A stretch of 64,000 bases of DNA from Tritrichomonas musculus (taxonomy: Eukaryota; Parabasalia; Tritrichomonadida; Tritrichomonadidae): positions 6,014,001-6,078,000 of the forward strand of contig JAPFFF010000003.1 of the NCBI GenBank assembly GCA_039105265.1. Direction: 5' to 3'. Both the position numbers and the translations under genes were made by a program. Numbering within the stretch: position 1 is the stretch's first letter; the number at the start of each line of letters is the position of its first letter. The notes below the pieces were generated by a model. The model saw only the letters and a list, made by a program, of their open reading frames with translations, made no database searches and was not told the origin of the DNA. This document shows positions 9,353-18,313 of the stretch, piece by piece.

Positions 9353-9438
9353 TTAACTTTTTGAGAGGATCCGACCAAAAAATATTTTGGAGATTGTTTG
9401 AGAGGAAGGTTCAAAAAATGGACACATTTGAGAGATTT
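9353..9438 (-). repeat. Right TIR of the tyrosine-recombinase element
   Basis: Reverse complement of 7603-7688; the outer end reads, on the minus strand, AAATCTCTCAAATGTGTCC. Confidence 0.65.
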
Positions 9439-9476
9439 GGAAAGCTTCAATTCTTCTCAAAAAGTTTGATGATAAT

Positions 9477-9744
9477 AAAAAATTTTCTCTTAAAATTATA
9501 ACTATTTGCTTTTTTTGATATAATTTTTTTTATTTTTACATAATTTTTCAGGAATATACGCACCAGTGATCACCACAGGGCTGCGCGAAGCCGAATCAGG
9601 CTCCTTGAATTGCTGGATGAATCGGGAAGCCATTTGAACTAAATATTTATGTATTATTTAGCAAAAATTGAATAAAAATATATAAAAAAGTATTCAAAAA
9701 ATTTAAATGTTTTCAAAAAGTGGCGTAGAAAAATACGATTCCCC
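9477..9744. mobile_element. Left-truncated second copy of the 8193-8599 MITE
   Basis: From TTTTCTCTTAAAATTATAAC onward this repeats 8336-8599 almost base for base in the same orientation, including the GC-rich core (CACCACAGGGCTGCGCGAAG) and the terminal CAAAAAGTGGCG. The right end reads GGGGAATCGT on the minus strand. About 140 bases of the left half are absent, so no left TIR or matching 9-bp duplication is found. The near identity of the two copies points to recent duplication. Confidence 0.75.
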
Positions 9745-9996
9745 ATACTTTTCTATCATTTTCACTGTCAAATAATTATTTTCTGCCAATAAGCAAGTTG
9801 CTATCTTTTATCAACTAGCTTTTCGTTTTTTATTATGTAAAATATGAGTATAAAAAAAATTAATTTTTCATATATATTAAATATTTAATTATATATTACC
9901 TATTTTTTTTCCAATGGCAATTCAAAAATTAAAAGAGTAGATAAGATTTTTGAATTAATAATCGTAATTGAATAAAAGATTAATTACTGATTCCAG

Positions 9997-10188
9997 ATGC
10001 CGCCTTCAGCCAGGCTGGTCTGGTTGAGGGCGGCATCATCAATTAATTACATCGACAAATGCCGCCTTCACCAGGCCAGGATGGTTGAGGGCGGCATTGT
10101 TACATGTAGTTTCAAGAAAAAGCAAAGTGGACCTGAGCTTCAACTGCGAGGAGCGCAGGCTTCACCAAAGTGGACCTGCGCTTCAACT
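9997..10188. repeat. GC-rich block with two related hairpins and a direct repeat
   Basis: Two hairpins, 9997-10036 and 10059-10097, share ATGCCGCCTTCA arms closed by GAGGGCGGCAT; their inner stems differ but still pair (GCCAG with CTGGT in one, CCA with TGG in the other), which suggests selection or recent duplication of a folded unit. They are followed by two copies of AAAGTGGACCTGNGCTTCAA at about 10124 and 10168 separated by a GCGAGGAGCGC stem. The block is strikingly GC-rich beside its neighbours. It could be the core of a decayed element or a structured RNA; nothing here decides between them. Confidence 0.6.
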
Positions 10189-11247
10189 TAGAAAAAACTT
10201 AGTTACATTAAACTTCTATTAATAACAATACTATTCCTTTATTTCCAATTATGAACACAATATGGTTAAAATAAAATTATATATTTTTCTTTTTGATATC
10301 TTGAGATTTTGCATTTCTGTGATATTTATTCATCATTTTTTTATTTGTTTGTTTCACCGCTTTTTATTATTATTGTTTTCATCATTTATTTGTTTTATTA
10401 AAATAGAATTTTTTTATAAACGGCGGAGCAAGTTTCTTGTATAACAAAATGCTGACTTGTTTTTCATGATTTCAAAGGAGATAACATTCAAATTTTGGTG
10501 AGATGTTTACCGGTTTTTCCTAATGTCGACCGGTTAATCGTCTTACTTTACCTATGATTTTTCAAATTCTAAAATCGGTTTTGAAACTTTTTATATTATT
10601 CCTATTGAAAATGAGAATTTCGATTTTTATATGTGATATTATCTAATATTTTAAACACTTATACATTATATAATAAAATAAAACTAAATAAAAAAAAATT
10701 GAAATTAGTAAAGTGCTTGAAAAAAGATAATCCACCTCTTATAAAAAGTTTAACTTTTTGAAAACATTTCAAAAAAAACTCGTTGCTAAGTGGATTATTG
10801 TTTTTGAAACCACTTTACCCACTTTATCGCATTTCCTCTCAATCAAAAAATTGATTTTTTTCATTATTATATTTGCAAATATGCTAGTGTTATCAAAGAT
10901 GTGATGAAGAAAAGCTATTTTTAAAGTTTTAAACGAATCTTAAAAAGAATTATACATTCTTATTTAATAATAATAAATTCATATATATAAATATATAATG
11001 GCATTTTATTTGAACTTACTTAGTATATGTTAAAGTTGATTATAATTCATTAAAAAACTTAAAACTTATAATCAAATGTTTGAATTATGGTTATATGACA
11101 TTCAAACCATCAATCAACTAATTAACTATTTATCCTTATTAAAAAAAGAAAAGAAAAAAGAAATAATTAAATCCTTATATTAAAAAAAAAAAGATTTTAC
11201 AAATAACATACTTATTGTGATATATGTTGATGAAATTAATTAACTAT
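10189..11247. other. No gene seen; contains a small foldback at 10708-10818
   Basis: AT-rich. At 10708-10818 the arms GTAAAGTGCTTGAAAAA...ATAATCCAC and GTGGATTAT...CACTTTAC are inverted copies about 45 bases long around AAAAAGTTTAACTTTTT, forming a short foldback. The 10500-10540 stretch repeats ACCGGTT twice. Confidence 0.5.
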
Positions 11248-13194
11248 TTATTTAACTAAATAAATATCATGACGAGGCCTTTGATCGTTGTCTTCATCTT
11301 CCTCTTCATCATCACCATAATAGTTATCATTGATCGAAATATTAAAAACAGCATTTTCTGATAGCGCATCTAAATAAGCATGATCTTTAAAGGCCAATAT
11401 GTGGCTAATTTTATTATCAATCGCTTTGATTTCATTACAATGACTAATAGAAGTACAAAATAAATCGTCATCAACGTCAAAGAAAGTATTTTCGTTTGGA
11501 TTGAGCATTCTTAAAATGAAATCAAGCACAAAACCATTTAAAGGAGCTCTTATAGAAGTTTGTACTTCCTCTGCGAAATAAGCATCGTCTGATGGAAGTG
11601 GAATGATAGTATTAAACAAATCAGAAAACTTAACTTCTTGATTGCTAAAATTAAAATGATGCCTATAAAAATCAATAAGTGTACCATCCAAACGAACCAT
11701 TGAATCCAACGTTTTATTTGAATGATCATTATTTTCTCTTAATTCTTTTCGCTCTTTCAAAAGATGAATAAATATGGATACATAAGAGTTAATAAGTGAA
11801 GATGAAATTGGTGGCTCAGCAAGCAAGCAAGGCTGCAGAATTTCGAAAGGAGTTTCACCTTCTTCTCTCTTCCTGGTCTTTTCCTGCTTTTTCTGGTAAT
11901 AATCTGACACATCATATTCTTTTAATTCTTCTTCACTCATTTTGTATTCTTTAATATTATATCGATGATTCCAAAAGATTGGTAATGATCGTATTATCTT
12001 CAAATTTGGATTCTTTGGATCAAATATAATTTTTTCTGCAAATTTTGGATAAAAATCTAATTTATCAAGCTTTTCTGACTCATCTTTCAGCCATGGATTG
12101 ATATCAAGAAAAGAGAGTCCATTAAATATGATATCAAGTAGTCTAAAAGCTTCAAGAGAAATAAGGCTATTAACATTAGAAAAAATACCACAGTACAATA
12201 GAGATTGTATGAGGCGATAATTATTATTTTTTTCTTCTCTAAATATATTTATTATATCTAGTCGTTCATACACGCTTGATCTGATAGACATGATCAATAA
12301 ATATCCTTGCATTTCTGCATCTTCGATAGAATCAAAATGTATTTCAACTTGAATTTCTTTTTCCCATTGAATATTGATATCATCAACTATATCTGCTTGG
12401 GAATTTTTCTGACTAAAATCAAATTGTAATAATGGTAATGGTTCTTTCATTAAGTTAAAAGGTTGTTCATTTTTCTTATAATCATAAGGATGCAAGCCAT
12501 TGCAATTTTTGGGTTGATCTGCAGTTTGAGATATAATGTATTTAACTGATTGGCATGAAAGATATAGCATTTGATTGAAAAGGGAATACATAGTTGCACC
12601 ATCAATTGTTCCAGTAAAATCACATAAAATACGAGTAATTAACTGTTGATATGCTAATATTCTACAATTTTTTATTAAAAATGGAATTATTTGATTTATG
12701 ATCTGAAGAGAATCCGATGGATTATCTCCAAAAGCTTTCCATCTGATAAAATTTTCTATAAAACGTTGAAAGTGTCCAGCAAGCATTCGGTCCTGATTAA
12801 TATCGTTTTTGGCTGAAATAAAACTTTTAATGGTATCCCGTAGTAATTTTTGGAGATCAGATGATTCAATTAAATCTGGTCCCATAGTTTTTTTGAGGTA
12901 TGTCATAAACTTTTTACCACATCCTTCTAAAAAGTTAGAAGCATTATGATTTACTTGACGAATTTTATTGTCATTGGCATACTTTTCTGGCGGATTTAAA
13001 CCAAATAATGCATAATTTAAAATTTCGCTAAACCATTTGTCTTTTTTCGATAAAATTCGTTTATATAGTATATCTGATTCGTTTCGAATTGTTGGATAAA
13101 ATTCTTTATGAAGTAGGATATCGACTAGAGTTAGCTCAGGATCGTTTTCAATCTTTTCTGTTAAAGCATTCCTAAAAATACGAGGCTTAAACAT
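11248..13194 (-). CDS. SAPS-like (PP6/Sit4 phosphatase-associated) regulatory protein, tentative
   Basis: A 648-residue protein counted from the ATG at 13192-13194; longer readings use a TTG and are not preferred. The first 200 residues follow the order of the SAPS domain: LTLVDILLHKEFYPTIRN with ESDILYKRI (family 'tLeelLde.dllqE.k...kLl.fl'), FSEILNYALFG, a helix around ASNFLEGCGKKFMTYL, then FIRWKAFGDNPSDSLQII and LAYQQLITRILCDF (family 'm..ll.Hi...ai.dLL'). SAPS proteins are non-catalytic subunits of PP6/Sit4 phosphatases and act in cell-cycle and TOR signalling in the cytoplasm. The C-terminus is acidic (DDEEEDEDND). No catalytic motif is visible. The assignment is inferred from an alpha-helical pattern and is moderate at best; an unrelated armadillo-like helical protein is possible. 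Confidence 0.75.
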   Translation of the reverse strand: MFKPRIFRNALTEKIENDPELTLVDILLHKEFYPTIRNESDILYKRILSKKDKWFSEILNYALFGLNPPEKYANDNKIRQVNHNASNFLEGCGKKFMTYLKKTMGPDLIESSDLQKLLRDTIKSFISAKNDINQDRMLAGHFQRFIENFIRWKAFGDNPSDSLQIINQIIPFLIKNCRILAYQQLITRILCDFTGTIDGATMYSLFNQMLYLSCQSVKYIISQTADQPKNCNGLHPYDYKKNEQPFNLMKEPLPLLQFDFSQKNSQADIVDDINIQWEKEIQVEIHFDSIEDAEMQGYLLIMSIRSSVYERLDIINIFREEKNNNYRLIQSLLYCGIFSNVNSLISLEAFRLLDIIFNGLSFLDINPWLKDESEKLDKLDFYPKFAEKIIFDPKNPNLKIIRSLPIFWNHRYNIKEYKMSEEELKEYDVSDYYQKKQEKTRKREEGETPFEILQPCLLAEPPISSSLINSYVSIFIHLLKERKELRENNDHSNKTLDSMVRLDGTLIDFYRHHFNFSNQEVKFSDLFNTIIPLPSDDAYFAEEVQTSIRAPLNGFVLDFILRMLNPNENTFFDVDDDLFCTSISHCNEIKAIDNKISHILAFKDHAYLDALSENAVFNISINDNYYGDDEEEDEDNDQRPRHDIYLVK

Positions 13195-13755
13195 TTTAGT
13201 TGATTTTAATATCTGAGATAAATTATTCAATTGTTTATCAAAATTGAAAAGGTATTCAATTAAAGTGAGAGAAATAAAGGGGGTCGATTTAAAAAATAAT
13301 TAATTTCAAGGGAAAACGATGATAAAAATTTATTTTGAGAAAAAAATATTTGAAAAAAAATTTTTTTCTTAAAATTATATTTTCTGAAAAAATATTCAAT
13401 TTTTTCTTAACTTGATCGTCGACCCCTATTTTATTGAATGAGACCCCTATTTTTTGGGGGCACTTTATTTTCATTTAATCGTTAACGATTTCGATGTGAT
13501 CTTATTTCATTCTTTTGCATATTAAAAAAAATACTTAGGAAAATAGCTATTCATAAATATTCTTTCTCCCTCCTCCCCTCAAAGTGTAATATTTTTTTTT
13601 TTTGCCATGGTAATTTGACTCAATGACATGTTATGTTAAAGAAGATTATTCTAGTGATTGAATTTTGAACATTTTTCGATCAATTTGTATCAAATCAATA
13701 CGTTATCGTCATTTCACCTATCATTCAATTTTGAGGATCAAAAATAACACAAATA
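13195..13755. other. Divergent intergenic region, no gene seen
   Basis: Lies between the divergently transcribed SAPS-like and ankyrin genes. A TCACTTT on the minus strand near 13270 and TCATTT/TCACCT on the plus strand near 13710-13725 are candidate initiators, none decisive. Repeated ACCCCTATTTT words occur at 13420-13455. Confidence 0.5.
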
Positions 13756-15300
13756 ATGCAAAAAAAGATACCTAATTTACTAAAAACTTTACGTGCAGAT
13801 AACGTTGATAAGTTAAAAATTATTATTGAAAACAATGCCAATCTAAAAGAATATATCGGCGAGTTACCATCGATATTTGATGATACACCAAAAATCACAG
13901 CTTTTATTGCATATTTTGGTGCGATGGAATGTTTCGATTATGTTGTTGATTTGATTAAAAAAAATAAAGCTGAAAAAGCTCTCCAAACTAATCAAGATAA
14001 TACAGAAAAGAAGAAAAAAATGAAGCTTAGTATCACTCATGCTGACAAAAGTTCAAGATCAACAATACATTTTGCTGCCGCAGGTGGAAAATCAAAATTC
14101 ATTCGACGTCTTGTTGAAGATTTTAATCAACTTTCTGATTTAGATGCCTATAATCGTAGTGCATTACATTACGCTGCTGAATATAATCAAAAGAAAGCTT
14201 TTGATTTGCTTACTAGCTTTAGTGTTCTATCGATTGATTCAAAAGACATATTTGGCAACACGCCTTTACATCTTGCTACAGATAACATGTGCACAGTAAT
14301 TGTCAAATCTCTTGTTGAGGAACATTCATGCAACTTGAATCTGAGAGATAAAGATGGAGCTTCTCCTCTTATGTTTGCTGCAAAGGTTGGTTCCCTTGAA
14401 CTATTCGATTTCTTTTTAGAAAAGAATGCTAATGTCAAAGTAAAATCAAAATCGGGACTATCTTTATTACATTATGCAGCTTTTGGAAATGACTCTGATA
14501 TTATTGACAAGATTGTCAAAGATTTGGATTTTTCAAATATTGATGCAATTGATAATTATAAGCGTACACCGCTTTTTTATGCCTGTGAAAAAGGTGCTTA
14601 TTATTCTGCATATAGCTTTGTTGTTGATTATAAAGCAACTTTAAATACAAGAGATATTGATGAAGCAACTCCATTCCATTTCGCTGCCACGAGTGGTAAT
14701 GTTCGTATATTTACATTACTACTAAATAATGGAGCAAAAATAGAAGATTTTCTAACCATTGACAAATTTGGGCGCACTATATTACACTATGCTGCTGAAG
14801 CTGGCTCAATTGATACCATAAAGTTCTTGCTTAATTATACCGGATCAGATCAAAATAGCAGTGACGATGATCAATACTTATTTAGAGATCAACTTAAGAA
14901 GGGATTGAATTATGCAGGATATACAGCTTTGCATTGCGCTGCTGAAAATAATCATCCTTATATTATTGAAATGCTTGTTAATGAATTTGGATTCGATATC
15001 AACCAAACAAACCAGCAACGTGAAACTCCGCTCCTTTGCGCTGTTAAAACAAATTCTATAGATTCAGTAGTTATGCTTCTTAAACTTGGTGCTGATACAT
15101 CAATACAAGACAATGAATCAATAACAGCTCTTGATTTTGCATCTCAAAATAATTTCATGCAAATTGTTCGGATTCTACTACAGAATGGCGCAACCTCTTC
15201 AAATGCTCGTCAATCAAAGAATAATTCAACTCTCGAAACTCCCGAAATAGCATCAAAGCCAGCTAATGTTGATAATGTTGCTTCACTTGAACCTCTTTAA
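13756..15300 (+). CDS. Ankyrin-repeat protein
   Basis: 514 residues, almost entirely ankyrin repeats. After about 95 N-terminal residues resembling the helical cap of trichomonad ankyrin proteins (APS/DUF3447-like region), about ten repeats run from residue 99 to about 485, recognisable by their TxLHxAA cores: STIHFAAAGG, SALHYAAEYN, TPLHLATDNM, SPLMFAAKVG, SLLHYAAFGN, TPLFYACEKG, TPFHFAATSG, TILHYAAEAG, TALHCAAENN, TPLLCAVKTN, TALDFASQNN. A low-complexity tail follows. Ankyrin arrays bind other proteins; there is no enzymatic domain, so a specific partner cannot be named. No signal peptide or membrane segment. Large ankyrin families are typical of trichomonads. Confidence 0.9.
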   Translation: MQKKIPNLLKTLRADNVDKLKIIIENNANLKEYIGELPSIFDDTPKITAFIAYFGAMECFDYVVDLIKKNKAEKALQTNQDNTEKKKKMKLSITHADKSSRSTIHFAAAGGKSKFIRRLVEDFNQLSDLDAYNRSALHYAAEYNQKKAFDLLTSFSVLSIDSKDIFGNTPLHLATDNMCTVIVKSLVEEHSCNLNLRDKDGASPLMFAAKVGSLELFDFFLEKNANVKVKSKSGLSLLHYAAFGNDSDIIDKIVKDLDFSNIDAIDNYKRTPLFYACEKGAYYSAYSFVVDYKATLNTRDIDEATPFHFAATSGNVRIFTLLLNNGAKIEDFLTIDKFGRTILHYAAEAGSIDTIKFLLNYTGSDQNSSDDDQYLFRDQLKKGLNYAGYTALHCAAENNHPYIIEMLVNEFGFDINQTNQQRETPLLCAVKTNSIDSVVMLLKLGADTSIQDNESITALDFASQNNFMQIVRILLQNGATSSNARQSKNNSTLETPEIASKPANVDNVASLEPL

Positions 15301-15528
15301 AAAAGAAAATAATTGTTTTTTAAATTATCTACATTTATTATAAAATAAAGAATATTTGACATTATTTGCTACTCATCTTATTATTGAATACATTTTTATT
15401 TAGTTTAGGTTGAACAAGGCAAAAAAAAAGAAAATAATTTAAAAAATTTGACAAAAAAAGATAAAATAAATAAACTCCTCGGTAAAATATTTAAACAAAA
15501 ATTGATATTAAAAAAGGAATCAATTAAA

Positions 15529-16524
15529 CTAAAAATCAAAATCAGTTAAATCGTCATCGTCTGTAGTAAGCCTGTCAAAATAAAGTGAAACAACTGTTGA
15601 ATACTTTGGTGGCCTTCCAACTTTCTTCGTTTTTTCATCGGAATAATTCTTTATATTTTTTGACTGTATCATTGACGGAAATTGAATTGAACGAGATTTA
15701 GAAATATTTTTCCTTTGCTTTTCTTGCCTAAATTTCCCAATAGAGTCAATTTCTTTCTGAATTGTTTGTTCAAATTGAGCACTTTGTTGTTCTGTCATTT
15801 TTTCTTCTTCTTTATCATAAACGCGTGATGGCCAAAAAAGAGGAACTTTTTGTATTACTTTCTGTTCTTCATATCTAGTTCCTTTGCTTTTCTCAACTGC
15901 AGTGAATGAATCATTATCTGAAGATTCATCAGCAGCAATTAATGCAAGAGCTGGGTGTAAATGATCTTCATCTTCCCCCATTTGAATTCTGAATTCATAA
16001 ACTTCTATTTTACTATGGATTGATACAATATCAAAAGGTATTGAGCTGTTAAGTAGTAAAACATTAGTAGCTTTTGGCGAATTCAGTTTATTTTTAGTCC
16101 AGTCAGGAGTAAAAATGTTTCTGGGTTCAAATAAAGATGATGAAGGATGACGTAACTTAAGAGAATAATTAATTGAATTTGAATTTATTTCATTTTGCGA
16201 ATTTTTCTTTTTGGATTGAGTTTTATGCGATTTTTTTGATTTAAGAATAGAATCAAGATCAATATGCTGTGTCGATTTAGGGCGAACAAGTCTGATAATT
16301 GTGGATTCAGAAGGCTGAACAACAGGGGGTGGCTCAGGCGGTGATATTTCGACATGTGAATTCTTTTGCTTCCGTAATTGATAAAATAAATGCTGATATA
16401 CAGATGAATAATTTTGATTTGATAGAGATTTATGCTGATATTTGGTGTTTAATTGAAGTAAACGCAGAGAATCGGATGCAGAATTTAGTAATGGAGTTGG
16501 TTCAGATAAAGAAATTGTTGCCAT
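15529..16524 (-). CDS. Hypothetical basic protein with an AT-hook-like motif
   Basis: 331 residues, unrecognised. The N-terminal 110 residues are Ser/Gln/Pro-rich with a Lys-rich patch (KSKKSHKTQSKKKN) that could be a nuclear localisation signal. Residues around 300-310 read KKVGRPPKYS, an AT-hook-like GRP core flanked by basic residues, and the C-terminus is acidic (DDDDLTDFDF). A probable coiled-coil or helix covers EEEKMTEQQSAQFEQTIQKE. Taken together a nuclear, possibly chromatin-associated, role is plausible but only inferred. The start is ATG 16522-16524, with an initiator-like TCATAAA at 16535-16541. The neighbours on both sides are unrelated and tail-to-tail or divergent. Confidence 0.7.
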   Translation of the reverse strand: MATISLSEPTPLLNSASDSLRLLQLNTKYQHKSLSNQNYSSVYQHLFYQLRKQKNSHVEISPPEPPPVVQPSESTIIRLVRPKSTQHIDLDSILKSKKSHKTQSKKKNSQNEINSNSINYSLKLRHPSSSLFEPRNIFTPDWTKNKLNSPKATNVLLLNSSIPFDIVSIHSKIEVYEFRIQMGEDEDHLHPALALIAADESSDNDSFTAVEKSKGTRYEEQKVIQKVPLFWPSRVYDKEEEKMTEQQSAQFEQTIQKEIDSIGKFRQEKQRKNISKSRSIQFPSMIQSKNIKNYSDEKTKKVGRPPKYSTVVSLYFDRLTTDDDDLTDFDF

Positions 16525-16534
16525 TAATATTGTA

Positions 16535-16541
16535 TTTATGA
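16535..16541 (-). promoter_or_regulatory. Initiator-like element TCATAAA
   Basis: Reads TCATAAA on the minus strand, 11 to 17 bases before the ATG of the AT-hook-like gene, matching the trichomonad initiator consensus and spacing. Confidence 0.4.
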
Positions 16542-18313
16542 GATTTTATTTTTTCATAAACAGCCTCAGCTTTTTGAAAAGAGAACCGTTGAAAGGATAA
16601 AATTTCTCCTTTGAATTAAAAAACCGTTATATGGTTTGTGAGAAAATTAAAGTCAGAAGGAGCTTATACACTTTCACATATAACTGATGATGAAGTTTAT
16701 AGATATGTGTAAAAAAAATAAACAGCATTAGAAAAAACTCAAAAAAATGCTTAGAATTGAATTGAAAAATATATTTCATCATAAATATTGGATTGATAAA
16801 CAGTTAAAAGATATGGAATAACATGTAAAAAAATGAATGGATATGTAAAAGGCTATGAAAATTCAATTTTCTTTTTTTGTCCATAATTATGATCTCCAAT
16901 AGAAAGAGGATAGAAAAAAATGCATGAGATAATTAAAAGCATGAAAAACATCTGATCTTTGAAAGAATTTCTTGAGTATAAGTAAAAAAGGAAGATTAAA
17001 TTAATAATAAATGGTTTTCCAGGAAATTGCATGTTAAGGCTCGATATTGCTTGCCAAAAACTGCTTTTCATTGATATAAAATCATTTGCTAAGGTTTCAT
17101 TCGATTCAAACCTTTTGTTTAGGTGAGTGAGGGTTAGCTATGGCTTGATTTCAATTAAAAAAAATGAATAGTTTTAACTAGAATAGAAATTTTGATGAAT
17201 TGTTTTTCATATTATTGTATCATATAATAGTTATTTTATGTTTGTTTCCAGGAATGAGACGTTAAATAGGCAATCAAACATATAATGTAATCGAAAAATC
17301 AATTAACTAAAATTATTGAATGTTCTTATGGTATAATGTGTATAATATACATAATATACATTTTTTTTTTAATCATTTAAACAATGTTTCTTATTATTGG
17401 AAACATATCCTTTAAAAATAGGTTTAAAGCTTAAAAATATTATTATATATCTTTATATTAGCAAATTTATAAGAATATTATATTTTGCTATGATTCAAAA
17501 GGATAACTACATCAAATATTCAAAACGAATTGAATGACAAATTCATTTCGTTTAAAATCATCAAATGTGTTTTCAATAATTATGAGCTTGAGAAATATAA
17601 ATCCATTAAAATTAGTTTTTGAGCAGTTACTTTAAAATTATTAGGATTAAATAATTTTGTTATTTTGTTATTTAAAAATAATTGAGATCAATTCATGTAG
17701 GCTTTAAAAGGAAAATCAATTAAGGTACAAATCCAGTACGTTATTTTTTGAATAGGAGAACGTTTATTATTTGAATAGTTGCATGTCTCTGAAAAAGTTT
17801 AAATTGACTAGGTTTGTTTTTGACACTTATTTTACAATTTAAATAAACATTATGACATGTTATATGAAATGGATGAAAATAATCGTTTTTTATTTAACAT
17901 GTCATCATATTCTTTGAGAATGTCAAAAAAAATTGCGGTTACTAAACGTACTGGATTTGTACCTTAAAAAATATTTTTTTTATATAACAATCAAAGATTA
18001 TCGAGATAAATTATGTTTAATGCGTAAAAATATCATAAATTCTACAAGTGAGTTGCAATTGCTTCTAATTATTACATTTTATCCATATAATATTTGCAAT
18101 CTGGTAAAAATTAAAAAATAATCATTCAAATATTTGCTGAATGATCATTATATATAGTTATTTATAAATAAAATATATCATACAATTAATTAAGTTTGAT
18201 TACTAAATGATTTCAATAAAAATATTTGATTATTTCATTTATTGAACAGAGATAATATCAAATTAAATTTTTTCGAATGGATTCAGAAAAGCTTTGAATT
18301 CAAATACAGCAAA
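16542..18313. other. Long intergenic region, no gene seen
   Basis: AT-rich throughout, with several ATG-initiated frames of 60-70 codons that lack recognisable composition or motifs. The words TTTCCAGGAA and TTAAATAGG recur near 17020 and 17250. Upstream of the next gene an initiator-like TCATTTA lies at about 18235. Confidence 0.5.

Larger units (their letters stand above)
7603..9438 (-). mobile_element. Tyrosine-recombinase element with ~86-bp terminal inverted repeats
   Basis: The sequence at 7603-7688 (AAATCTCTCAAATGGTCC..., CCTCTCAAAC, then TTTTTTTGGTC and ATCCTCTCAAA) recurs in reverse complement at about 9353-9438. Between these TIRs lies essentially one gene, for a tyrosine recombinase on the minus strand, running from about 9290 to 7716, so the gene fills the element. 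A 407-bp MITE with its 9-bp duplication (8193-8608) was inserted later; removing it leaves about 1.42 kb. I could not find a convincing target duplication next to the TIRs, which agrees with recombinase-type integration. Simple inverted repeats around a single recombinase gene are not the usual plan of Cryptons (no TIRs) or DIRS elements (these also carry RT). Confidence 0.65.

Noticed and set aside
9997-10191. Open frame of 64 codons through the GC-rich hairpin block
   Set aside because: The reading is forced by the hairpin repeats and GC content; the peptide has no features and the structure explains the sequence better.
13289-13474. 61-codon minus-strand frame upstream of the SAPS-like gene
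   Set aside because: Low-complexity Lys/Phe/Ile peptide from AT-rich DNA.
18242-18313. Upstream extension of the CDF gene from a TTG codon
   Set aside because: TTG starts are not expected here; the first in-frame ATG is at 18314. An unseen short upstream exon cannot be excluded, but no trichomonad-type intron signals (GTAYGT, ACTAACACACAG) were seen.
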